Assembly (NCBI GenBank): GCA_904502185.1
Contig: CAJGDX010000014.1
Location: forward strand, 1-33,428
Length of the DNA: 33,428 nt
Direction of reading: 5' to 3'
Origin: an uncultured Bacteroidaceae bacterium
GTDB taxonomy: Bacteria; Bacteroidota; Bacteroidia; Bacteroidales; Bacteroidaceae
The notes under the pieces were generated by a model. The model did no database searches, was not told the origin of the DNA, and worked only from the letters and a program-made list of their open reading frames with translations. Shown here piece after piece: positions 16,659-23,859 of the stretch. The stretch's first letter is position 1, and the number at the start of each line of letters is the position of its first letter. A program made the position numbers and the translations under genes.

Positions 16659-17918
16659 TTACCTTATTTTCAGTGTCATCAGGGTGATTGCAGCCAGCAC
16701 TATCGTAACAATCCAGAAGCGGACTGTGACCTTAGCCTCGTGCATGGGTTTCAAAGGTTTCATTATCAGATACGAACTCTCTTTGTCGAGCTTCTCGTCG
16801 CTGATGGTATAGTGGTGGTGCAGCGGGGTACATTTGAATATTCTCTGTTTGATGCCTCGCTTCTTGCCCTGTTTGAAATATGCTACCTGTAATATCACCG
16901 ACAGATTCTCTGCTACCAATATGCCGCAGAGTATCACCAGCAGTATCTCCTTGTGTATCAGGATTGCGATTACTGCTATTATACCTCCGATGGTCAGACT
17001 GCCTGTATCGCCCATGAATACCTGTGCCGGGAATGCGTTGTACCATAGGAACCCAATCATTGCCCCTATGAAGGCGCAGGTGAATATCACCACCTCTTCG
17101 CTGCCGGGAAGGAACATTATATTCAGATATTCGGCCATGTTGACGTGGCTCGACACGTAGGCCAGGATTCCCAGCGTCACTCCTATGATGGCGGCATTTC
17201 CTGCCAGCATTCCGTCCATTCCATCGTTCAGGTTGGCACCGTTGGAAACTGCTGTTACAATGAATATCGTCACTATGACGAAGAGCACCCAGCCGGCTGC
17301 GTTTGCATACTCGCCAAAGACTGAAGTCAGTTCTGTGTAGTCGAGGTTGTGGCTTTTTATAAAAGGTATAGTGGTCTTAAGCACCTTCTTCGCTTTTGGT
17401 TCGTGGCGCACCTCTATGTTGCTGCCCGTGCCTTCAATAGCTATATTTTCGCGCATTACAGCCTGTGGACTGAAGTACAGCGTCAGGCCTATGAAGAGTC
17501 CAAGTCCCACCTGTGCGGCAACCTTTACCTTTCCGGGAATTCCGTCCTTATTCTTCTTGAAGGTTTTTATATAGTCGTCGGCAAAGCCCACGATTCCCAA
17601 CCATACGGTGGTGATTATGAGCAGCAGCATGTAGATGTTGTTCAGTCGGCCTATCAGCAGACAGGGTACCAGTATCGCCACTATGATGATGATTCCTCCC
17701 ATTGTGGGTACGCCCACCTTCAGGTTGGTCTTGTCAAGGTCGCGTAATGTTTCGGAAATTTGTCTTTTTCTGAAGTAGCGAATGAAATACTCTCCGAAAA
17801 TGGATGAAATTAGCAGTGCAAGAACTATTGCTACAAGGGCGCGGAACGATGTGTAACCGAACAGACGCCATCCGGGTATGTTGTTGCTTTGCAGTATGTC
17901 GAACAGATAATTGAGCAT
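16659..17918 (-). CDS. mraY: Phospho-N-acetylmuramoyl-pentapeptide transferase
   Basis: 419-residue polytopic membrane enzyme that joins the soluble UDP-MurNAc-pentapeptide to undecaprenyl phosphate, making lipid I. Active-site motifs are DDYIK (114-118), NLNDGMDGM (229-237), MGDTGS (302-307) and PLHHHY (365-370, the histidine motif specific to MraY rather than WecA). It is about 60 residues longer than the Escherichia coli enzyme. The extra part is mainly a polar insert at about 150-205, between helices on either side of the second active-site loop. I see no damage to any catalytic motif. Spacing is 18 bp after murE and 4 bp before murD. Confidence 0.97.
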   Translation of the reverse strand: MLNYLFDILQSNNIPGWRLFGYTSFRALVAIVLALLISSIFGEYFIRYFRKRQISETLRDLDKTNLKVGVPTMGGIIIIVAILVPCLLIGRLNNIYMLLLIITTVWLGIVGFADDYIKTFKKNKDGIPGKVKVAAQVGLGLFIGLTLYFSPQAVMRENIAIEGTGSNIEVRHEPKAKKVLKTTIPFIKSHNLDYTELTSVFGEYANAAGWVLFVIVTIFIVTAVSNGANLNDGMDGMLAGNAAIIGVTLGILAYVSSHVNMAEYLNIMFLPGSEEVVIFTCAFIGAMIGFLWYNAFPAQVFMGDTGSLTIGGIIAVIAILIHKEILLVILCGILVAENLSVILQVAYFKQGKKRGIKQRIFKCTPLHHHYTISDEKLDKESSYLIMKPLKPMHEAKVTVRFWIVTIVLAAITLMTLKIR

Positions 17919-17936
17919 AGGTTGTCAAGTGTGTTT

Positions 17937-19391
17937 TTAGCTGTTGAAAATTTCGCGTATCACCTCTTTGTCGTCGAAATGGTGCTTTACGCCCTGTATC
18001 TCCTGGTAGTCCTCGTGTCCTTTGCCGGCTACCACCACTACGTCGCCTTTCGATGCAAGGGCGCATGCTGTGCGTATGGCCTCGCGGCGGTCGATGATGC
18101 TGATTACCTTCTTGCGCTGTTCGTCGTCGAGTCCTGCCAGCATGTCATTAATAATCTCCTGCGGTTCTTCGAAACGGGGGTTGTCCGATGTTATAATCAC
18201 TCGGCTGCTTGCCTTCACGGCCTCTTGTGCCATTATGGGGCGCTTGCCTTTGTCGCGGTTGCCACCTGCGCCTACCACTGTGATTATTCCGCCACGTCCG
18301 CGCAACACTTCGTTCACTGTTCCAAGTACATTCTTTATGGCATCGGGTGTGTGTGCATAGTCTACAATGGCTGTGTAGCCTTCGGGTGAGTGCAGTGTCT
18401 CGAATCGTCCCGAAACGGGGCGCAGTGTGCTGAGAACGCGCAACACCTCCTGTGGCTCTTTGCCCAATTCCACTGCTGCAGCAAAGATAGCGAGCAGGTT
18501 GCTGACGTTGAAACGTCCCGTCAGGTGTGTGTTGAACTCTATGCGGTTAAATTCCAGCAACATTCCGTCGAGGTGTGTTTCCACTATTCTTCCTTTGTAG
18601 TCGCCCATGGCACGTGCCGAGTACTTCTTGATGTCGGCGCGTGTGTTCTGCACCATCACAGGGCCATTCTTGTCGTCTATGTTGGTTATGGCAAAGGCAT
18701 CGGAGGGCAGGTTGTCGAAAAAGCTTTTCTTGCAGCGGAGATATTCGTCCATGGTGTTGTGGAAGTCTATGTGGTCGCGTGTGAGGTTGGTGAAAATACC
18801 TCCTGCGAAACGCAAACCTCCTACGCGCTCCTGTGCCAGCGAGTGCGAACTCACCTCCATGAACACATATTCGCAACCTTCGTCGGCCATCTTGCCAAGC
18901 AGGCTGTTCAGCGATATTACGTCAGGGGTTGTGTGGGTCGAGGGGTATGCTGTGCCGTCGATGTAGTTGCATACGGTGGACAGCAGTCCGCATTTGTGTC
19001 CCATTTCGCGGAACAGCTGGTAGAGCAGTGTGGCGATGGTGGTCTTACCATTTGTGCCGGTAACTCCAACCAGTTTCAGACGCTGTGTGGGGTCGCCGTT
19101 GAAGATGGTTGCCAGTTTGCCTGCAACTGCCTGGCTGTCGGCTACTTTGATGTATGCAACGTCGGGGTTTATGCGCTCGGGCAGTGTTTCGCAGACGATT
19201 GCCGCCGCACCCTTCTCCTCGGCTGAGGCTATGTATTTGTGTCCGTCGACCTGTGTTCCACGCATGGCAATGAACATATCTCCACTCTTTACCTGGCGCG
19301 AGTCAATGTTGATGCCTGTAATTTCAGCTTCGTTCTTGGGCAGAATCAGCTGAATGAATTGTATGTTTCTTGTCAGATTGCTCAGTTTCAT
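17937..19391 (-). CDS. murE: UDP-MurNAc-L-Ala-D-Glu--meso-diaminopimelate ligase
   Basis: 484-residue Mur ligase adding the third amino acid of the stem peptide. The ATP loop GTNGKTT is at 112-118; the lysine expected to be carbamylated lies in LRCKKSFF (K222). DNPR at 403-406 is the motif that selects meso-diaminopimelate; lysine-adding MurE enzymes have a different tetrapeptide there. From this I infer A1gamma-type peptidoglycan, as usual in Gram-negatives. The remaining blocks (STHTTPDVISL, EVSSHSLAQERV, DYAHTPDAI, VVGAGGNRDKGKR) are intact. It is 32 bp after ftsI and 18 bp before mraY. Confidence 0.97.
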   Translation of the reverse strand: MKLSNLTRNIQFIQLILPKNEAEITGINIDSRQVKSGDMFIAMRGTQVDGHKYIASAEEKGAAAIVCETLPERINPDVAYIKVADSQAVAGKLATIFNGDPTQRLKLVGVTGTNGKTTIATLLYQLFREMGHKCGLLSTVCNYIDGTAYPSTHTTPDVISLNSLLGKMADEGCEYVFMEVSSHSLAQERVGGLRFAGGIFTNLTRDHIDFHNTMDEYLRCKKSFFDNLPSDAFAITNIDDKNGPVMVQNTRADIKKYSARAMGDYKGRIVETHLDGMLLEFNRIEFNTHLTGRFNVSNLLAIFAAAVELGKEPQEVLRVLSTLRPVSGRFETLHSPEGYTAIVDYAHTPDAIKNVLGTVNEVLRGRGGIITVVGAGGNRDKGKRPIMAQEAVKASSRVIITSDNPRFEEPQEIINDMLAGLDDEQRKKVISIIDRREAIRTACALASKGDVVVVAGKGHEDYQEIQGVKHHFDDKEVIREIFNS

Positions 19392-19423
19392 GGTGCATCC
19401 GATTTATTTATTGTTCTTTATTC

Positions 19424-21583
19424 TTATGGTTTCAGTGTTATTTGTACATAGGCTCCTTTCTGGGCTGTCTGTCCTGCGGGAAGGCTTTGTGTTACGACTC
19501 GTCCGTATCCGCTCAGTCCCACTCTCAGACCTGCCTGTTTCAGCAGATAGACAGCGTCCTTCGCTCCCATACCCTTGACGTCGGGCACTCTGTTTTTGCC
19601 CATATCTTTGGGAACAAAACTGAACTTGCCCTCTTCGCCTGTCGTTTTTCCCCATATTTTTTCGTCCTCCGAGTCGTCTACGTTGTTCTCGGTGTCTATG
19701 TCCAGTTTGTCGAGCAGGTAACTGACCGAACCCAGGTTACCATTTTTAATTATGGGCGCGTGTGCGTTAAGGGTATCAGTGGCTGCTTCAAGCTCGAGTC
19801 TCAGGTTCTTTGCCATCACTCTTTCGGCAATATCCTTGAATACTAATCCCGAAGTTGTGCCACCACCGCCGGGACCGCTTTTAATTATCTGTACTATACA
19901 GGTATATTTTGGTTCATTTGCAGGGAAGTATCCGCAGAAACTGAGCAGATACTTCATGGGCGAGTAATTGTATCCTACACCCGGTTTTACGCGTCGTGCG
20001 GTTCCGGTTTTTCCGGCGATGGGGAATTTCTCTGATTTTACCCATTTCCCTGTTCCGTTCTTGTCGTTGACAACTTCGTAGAGTATCATCTGAAGGTCTT
20101 TGACAGTCTGCTTGCTCAGTGCCTCTTCGCGCAGCACTTCGGGTTCGAACTCTTCAATGGTGTTGCCATCTTTCATTATGCGTTTCACCAGACGGGGTTT
20201 CATCTGCTTGCCGCCGTTGGCTATGGTGTTGTAGAAGGTAACCATGTTCAGCGGAGTAGTTTCTATAACATAACCGTAGGACATTGAAACGAGATCCATC
20301 AGTGACCAGCCTTTGTCGTCGGGAGTCTTTATCTTGGGGCCTCGTGCGCCACTCAGCAGGTCGTATTTGTCCTCGACGCCCATTTTGCGCAGACGTTCAA
20401 CGAATTTCCTCGGGTTCTTCTTGTATCGGGTGTTGATAATCTCGCCCATTCCGATGTTTGACGATTGCTCCATTACTTCCACTACGCTTAGCTTTGGGGT
20501 ACCGTTCGAGTAGTGTCCCGTGTCGGTGATGGGGCTTTTGCCGTAGAAAATGTGTCGTTTGTTGTGGTGGGGTACTGAGTCGTTGGGGGTTATCAGTTTG
20601 TCTTCGAAGGCTGCTGCCAGTGCTATGGTCTTGAAAATAGAACCGGGCGAGCTTACTTCGTACATGAAGTTCTCCATCTCCTCGTAGTTGTCTGTGCCTG
20701 CGTATTTCAGGTTGACTATGGCTTTTATGTCGCCGGTCTCCACCTCCATCAGTATCACTCGACCCGACTCGGCACCGAGTTTCATCAGTTCATTTCTCAA
20801 TGCTGTTTCGCAAATATCCTGTATCTCTACGTTCAGTGTGGTTTGAATGTCGGCTCCATTCTCGGCAGGTACGTCTATAATGTTCAGGTAGCCTTCGCCG
20901 ACGCGCTGTCTGTGCTGTACTCCCTTTTTGCCGCGCAGGATTGAATCATATTTCAGCTCAAGACCTCTGTAAGCCGAATCATTTTCGGCCCACAAGGTGC
21001 CGAGGGTGTGTTTGGCAAGTGAACCGAATGGCTTCTCGCGTTGTATGCTCGATTCCCAGCGCGCTCCGCTGATGTAGCTCTTCTGGTTGAGGATGGGCAG
21101 CTTCTTCATCTCCTTGTACTGTATGTAGGAGATGCGTTTGGGGTAGAGCTTGTAATATCTTTTGCCCTCGCGTTTGCCTTTGCGCAAGTGCTGTTCGAAT
21201 CGTGATGCGCTCCAGTCGGGGAATATGCTGTTAAGTCCTTTGCACAGCTCCTTCATGTCTGCCTCCCAAATGGAATCCTTCAACGCCTGTATCTCTTTTT
21301 CTTTCTTGGGGTTGAGCTTGTCGGTATATTTGAAGTCTATGTGCAGGGTATAGCGGGGCAGACTGCTTGCCAGCAGTTCGCCATTGTCGCTGAAGATATT
21401 GCCGCGTTGCGGCTTTACCGGAATGTCGTATTTTATGTATCTGTTCTTCTTCTCCATCCAATGTTCGCGCTCCTTGGTCATGGTTATAAGGGCTTTCGCC
21501 AATATGAGCAATGCCCAAATGGTGAAGAAGAAGATTACAAGCAGTTTGAATCTGAATATGGAGTCTTCTCGGTTCTTAAACAT
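19424..21583 (-). CDS. ftsI: Septal penicillin-binding protein (FtsI/PBP3 type) with C-terminal PASTA domain
   Basis: 719 residues. A short cytoplasmic start and one membrane helix (about 13-34) anchor a periplasmic dimerisation domain (about 50-240) and a transpeptidase domain. Catalytic motifs are S315-I-F-K318 (acylated serine and lysine), S374-S-N376 and K525-T-G527. A charged linker leads to a single PASTA domain at about 665-719 (RVPDVKGMGAKDAVYLL...). It cross-links septal peptidoglycan with FtsW. Escherichia coli FtsI (588 residues) lacks PASTA, while Bacteroidetes and Gram-positive relatives commonly have it. The gene starts 6 bp after the ftsL-like gene. Confidence 0.96.
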   Translation of the reverse strand: MFKNREDSIFRFKLLVIFFFTIWALLILAKALITMTKEREHWMEKKNRYIKYDIPVKPQRGNIFSDNGELLASSLPRYTLHIDFKYTDKLNPKKEKEIQALKDSIWEADMKELCKGLNSIFPDWSASRFEQHLRKGKREGKRYYKLYPKRISYIQYKEMKKLPILNQKSYISGARWESSIQREKPFGSLAKHTLGTLWAENDSAYRGLELKYDSILRGKKGVQHRQRVGEGYLNIIDVPAENGADIQTTLNVEIQDICETALRNELMKLGAESGRVILMEVETGDIKAIVNLKYAGTDNYEEMENFMYEVSSPGSIFKTIALAAAFEDKLITPNDSVPHHNKRHIFYGKSPITDTGHYSNGTPKLSVVEVMEQSSNIGMGEIINTRYKKNPRKFVERLRKMGVEDKYDLLSGARGPKIKTPDDKGWSLMDLVSMSYGYVIETTPLNMVTFYNTIANGGKQMKPRLVKRIMKDGNTIEEFEPEVLREEALSKQTVKDLQMILYEVVNDKNGTGKWVKSEKFPIAGKTGTARRVKPGVGYNYSPMKYLLSFCGYFPANEPKYTCIVQIIKSGPGGGGTTSGLVFKDIAERVMAKNLRLELEAATDTLNAHAPIIKNGNLGSVSYLLDKLDIDTENNVDDSEDEKIWGKTTGEEGKFSFVPKDMGKNRVPDVKGMGAKDAVYLLKQAGLRVGLSGYGRVVTQSLPAGQTAQKGAYVQITLKP

Positions 21584-21589
21584 CGGTTG

Positions 21590-21931
21590 TTATTCTATTA
21601 AAAATGGTGGTCGGGTGGCTATTCCCAGTTCACTCTCGCTCTCCTTTACATATTTCTCTATGTTCGATTGACGACCTTTGCCGGAGAGTTCGCTTTGGCG
21701 GGTTAGAATGTCGTATTTCAATATTTTTACATCATCCTTGAGGTCGGCTATTTTGTGAAGTTCCTGATGGTAGGCGTAGCGGTTGCTTACGTATATTATG
21801 GCGTAAAACAATACAAGTGCGAAAAGTCCTGCGTTTTTGGTCAAGCGTTCGTCGCGAAGTATGTTTCCGCTGTATATCTTGTAGAAAAAGCCCCCTTTTT
21901 TCTTTTTCTTCGGCTGTTGCTCTTGTGTCAT
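21590..21931 (-). CDS. ftsL: FtsL-like division protein
   Basis: 113 residues with the FtsL plan: a basic cytoplasmic N-terminus (KKKKKGG at 8-14), one membrane helix (about 34-49) and a short periplasmic coiled coil (about 52-100, heptad-like ELHKIADLKDDVKILKYDIL). Sequence identity among FtsL proteins is very low, so the call rests on topology, size and position between rsmH and ftsI. FtsL bridges FtsQ and the FtsW-FtsI synthase and is needed to activate it. The start overlaps the rsmH stop in an ATGA. Confidence 0.85.
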   Translation of the reverse strand: MTQEQQPKKKKKGGFFYKIYSGNILRDERLTKNAGLFALVLFYAIIYVSNRYAYHQELHKIADLKDDVKILKYDILTRQSELSGKGRQSNIEKYVKESESELGIATRPPFLIE

Positions 21932-22848
21932 CGTGCTTCCTCCTCTCTCTTTATCGCTATACGCAGTTTGGCGCTGCGCGAACGGGGATTTCTTTCCAAC
22001 TCCTCAGCTGTAGGGGTTATCATCTTTTGTGTGTCAAATGGCGAGGTGCTGCGTCCGAAGAAGTCTTTCTCTATGTTACCCTCTATATTGCCGCTCTTCA
22101 TAAAGTTCTTCACTATGCGGTCTTCGATGGAGTGGTAGGTAATCACCACCAGTCGTCCGCCGGGCTTGAGCAGTTCTTTGCACTGTTGCAGCATCTCTTT
22201 GAGGCTTTCTACCTCATGGTTTATTTCGATGCGCAGTGCCTGGAATACTTTTGCCATCTCTTTCTTTTCGCGTTGTGGCGGACAGAAGGGCTTGGCTGTT
22301 TCTATCAGGTCGTTGACGCGGCGGAATGGCTGTGTTGCGCGACGTTTGACAACTGCCGATGCTAACTTGCGGCTGCAATTAAGCTCGCCGTAGAGTTTGA
22401 ATATTTCGGCAAGTTTCTCTTCGCTTGCTGTGTTCAGCAGGTCGGCTGCCGTTGCGCCTCCGCGTTTGTTCATGCGCATGTCGAGGTCGGCATCGAAACG
22501 GAAAGAGAAGCCGCGGGTTTCGTCATCGAAGTGGTGTCCCGATACTCCGAGGTCGGCAAGAATGGCGTCGAGGCCATCCACTTCGTAGTAGCGCATGAAG
22601 TTGCGCAGGAAACGGAAGTTGCCTCGCACGAATGTGAAGCGGTCGTCGTCGGGCGCATTCTTTTCGGCATCGGCATCCTGGTCGAATCCGTAGAGGTGAC
22701 CGCCTTTGCCCAGATACGACAATATTTTGCGTGAGTGTCCGCCGCCACCGAATGTGAGGTCGGCGCAGATGCTGTCACTTCCTATTTCCATGCGTTCGAC
22801 GCTCTCTTCAAGCATCACCGGAGTGTGGTATACTATTTCTTCAGCCAT
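21928..22848 (-). CDS. rsmH: 16S rRNA (cytosine(1402)-N4)-methyltransferase
   Basis: 306 residues, the usual RsmH (MraW) length. It methylates N4 of C1402 in the decoding centre of 16S rRNA using S-adenosylmethionine. The N-terminus YHTPVMLEESV is the family signature; the cofactor loop DLTFGGGGHS is at 30-39, with FDQD at 55-58. The later blocks GLDAILADLGVSGHHFD, RGFSFRFDADLDMRMN and ITYHSIEDRIVKNFM are also typical. The start overlaps the mraZ stop by 8 nt and the stop overlaps the next start by 4 nt, so it is tightly coupled. Confidence 0.97.
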   Translation of the reverse strand: MAEEIVYHTPVMLEESVERMEIGSDSICADLTFGGGGHSRKILSYLGKGGHLYGFDQDADAEKNAPDDDRFTFVRGNFRFLRNFMRYYEVDGLDAILADLGVSGHHFDDETRGFSFRFDADLDMRMNKRGGATAADLLNTASEEKLAEIFKLYGELNCSRKLASAVVKRRATQPFRRVNDLIETAKPFCPPQREKKEMAKVFQALRIEINHEVESLKEMLQQCKELLKPGGRLVVITYHSIEDRIVKNFMKSGNIEGNIEKDFFGRSTSPFDTQKMITPTAEELERNPRSRSAKLRIAIKREEEAR

Positions 22849-23311
22849 TGTTGTGTTCCTCTTTCTGTTTTTCGCTCATTATTCTTTCAATCTCGTTGCC
22901 GAATGTTGCGGCATCCATGAATGGTTGCTCAAGTTTCTCTTTCGCCCAAATTTCTATCGTGTCATCCATGCCTATGAATCGCACCTCCTGGATGATGCCT
23001 GCCATCTTCAGATAGCGCTTGGGAATGAGTATTCTGCCGTTGCTGTCAATGTTTATCTCCTCGACGTCGGCTACAAACTGACGGAATATCATCTGGTGCT
23101 GAGAATTCCATCTGTCGAGTTTGCTGCGCAGTGTGTTCAGCTGCTCGTTCCAGCTCTCTTCGGGGTAGAGTACAAGGCAATCCTGGAATATGTCTTTGCG
23201 CATCATCAGCTTGGTGGCACCGCCCGTTTGCAACGTGCGTCGGAAGCCTGCAGGAACGAAAATTCGTCCCTTGCTGTCGCTTTTTGCCTCTATGTTGCCG
23301 ATGAAACGCAT
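22841..23311 (-). CDS. mraZ: Transcriptional regulator MraZ
   Basis: 156 residues with two SpoVT/AbrB-type half-domains, whose paired motifs DSKGRIFVP (12-20) and DSNGRILIP (89-97) are clear. MraZ forms ring-shaped oligomers that bind TGGGN direct repeats spaced by five bases upstream of its own gene and represses the dcw operon in the species studied. The first gene of the cluster here, it has a matching repeat array 38-62 bp upstream of its start. The tail beyond residue 128 is charged and variable. Confidence 0.97.
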   Translation of the reverse strand: MRFIGNIEAKSDSKGRIFVPAGFRRTLQTGGATKLMMRKDIFQDCLVLYPEESWNEQLNTLRSKLDRWNSQHQMIFRQFVADVEEINIDSNGRILIPKRYLKMAGIIQEVRFIGMDDTIEIWAKEKLEQPFMDAATFGNEIERIMSEKQKEEHNNG

Positions 23312-23343
23312 AGTCTTCTCTCCCTAAATTAGCATATTCGCTT

Positions 23344-23376
23344 CAAAATTACACAATTCCCCACAATTCCCCACAA
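23344..23376 (-). promoter_or_regulatory. dcw operon promoter overlapping a MraZ-box operator
   Basis: On the - strand TGGGG-AATTG-TGGGG-AATTG-TGTAA runs from 23373 to 23349: two exact TGGGN repeats with a 10-nt period and a degenerate third. This is the spacing known for MraZ operators. TAATTTTG (23351 down to 23344) fits the -7 consensus TAnnTTTG and overlaps the third repeat; a TTG at 23376-23374 is about 22 nt upstream. The predicted start is near 23337, giving a leader of about 26 nt. Bound MraZ would cover the -7 to -33 region, consistent with autorepression. Confidence 0.8.
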
Positions 23377-23615
23377 TAAATGATAAATTATTTTTTATTT
23401 TTATTTTCAACACCCTGTTGATATCTTCTTTTGGGGTTATTTGGCTGATAATAAGTTTGTTTTATTTGTGTGGTTTTTTGTGGTGTGCTCTTTGTGGTTG
23501 TGTGAATTGTAGAGGGCTTTGGGGAGGCTTTTCTATCACTGTTTTGTGTAGTTTTTGTATTGTGGGGCAAGGTGGGCTGTGGCCTGCTGCCAAAGTGGCT
23601 TGTGTTGTTTTTTTG
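23377..23615. other. Non-coding G/T-rich spacer in the mraZ/OPT divergent region
   Basis: I find no credible gene in this stretch. Between about 23410 and 23610 the + strand is strongly enriched in G and T; in the line 23461-23520 only about 8 of 60 bases are A or C. Short frames on the - strand (60-79 codons) are low-complexity Lys/Thr/Pro/Gln and are explained by this bias. A small inverted repeat (CAAC...GTTG near 23409-23421) and a TGGGG-N5-TGGGC pair at 23563-23577 are the only structured elements noticed. Confidence 0.6.
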
Positions 23616-23644
23616 ATAAGATAGACTTCGGGTTGACTACGTCG

Positions 23645-23707
23645 ACTATCGGCTGCGCTCGGCAATGTGCAAATGAATTTGCCTATTGCTCTCGCTTGCA
23701 CGATAGT
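23645..23707. repeat. Palindromic module 1 (63 bp, long imperfect inverted repeat)
   Basis: The ends ACTATCG and CGATAGT are inverted copies, as are the flanks of the core (GGCAAT/ATTGCT), and the centre GCAAATGAATTTGC is a 6-bp perfect stem. TTTG at 23678-23681 is followed after 19 nt by CGATAGTT, so the -7 box present in the other two modules is missing here. Confidence 0.8.
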
Positions 23708-23735
23708 TCGGCAATAAAAAAAAAGCCGGCTTTTT

Positions 23736-23766
23736 TTTGTATTGCTCTCAGCTTGTACTATCTTTG
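23736..23766 (+). promoter_or_regulatory. Distal promoter in palindromic module 2
   Basis: TTTG at 23736-23739, a spacer of exactly 19 nt, then TATCTTTG at 23759-23766: a full match to the Bacteroides -33/-7 consensus. The TTTG is the end of the T run of the hairpin core (23717-23738). Transcription would start near 23773 and run through module 3 towards the OPT gene. The hairpin itself looks like a terminator for anything coming from upstream. Confidence 0.65.
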
Positions 23767-23810
23767 AATAAGATAGACTTTGGCTCGGGATAAAAAATAA
23801 ACCCGTTTAT

Positions 23811-23841
23811 TTTGTTCTCCTCTCGCCTTGCACTATCTTTG
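23811..23841 (+). promoter_or_regulatory. Proximal promoter of the OPT-transporter operon, in palindromic module 3
   Basis: TTTG at 23811-23814, a 19-nt spacer and TATCTTTG at 23834-23841 match the Bacteroides promoter consensus fully. The predicted start near 23848 leaves a leader of about 12 nt before the ATG at 23860. As in module 2, the TTTG is formed by the 3' edge of the palindromic core. Confidence 0.8.
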
Positions 23842-23859
23842 CCATAAAAGAATTGTACT

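Larger units (their letters stand above)
23616..23841 (+). repeat. Array of three palindromic promoter-carrying modules
   Basis: Three successive units share the plan: arm A (GATAG... or ACTATCGGCTGCGCTCGG), a self-complementary core, and arm B (TTGCTCTCGCTTGCAC or variant) ending at or near ACTATCTTTG. The cores differ completely: GCAAATGAATTTGC at 23669-23682, A8-GCCGGC-T8 at 23717-23738, and AAAATAAAC-CC-GTTTATTTT at 23794-23813. A 13-nt direct repeat ATAAGATAGACTT occurs at 23616-23628 and 23768-23780. No transposase is nearby. Confidence 0.8.

Noticed and set aside
23349..23373. CRISPR-like short tandem repeat (ACAATTCCCC twice)
   Set aside because: 10-nt period with only two to three copies in front of mraZ is explained by a MraZ operator; no spacers or cas genes.
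23388..23701. Two short - strand frames (60 and 79 codons) in the mraZ/OPT gap
   Set aside because: Low-complexity Lys/Thr/Pro/Gln products caused by the G/T-rich strand bias; no start context or homology seen.
23717..23738. Stand-alone intrinsic terminator (A8-GCCGGC-T8)
   Set aside because: It fits a terminator by shape but has no gene reading into it on the + strand, and it occupies the core position of a repeat module; treated as part of the array.
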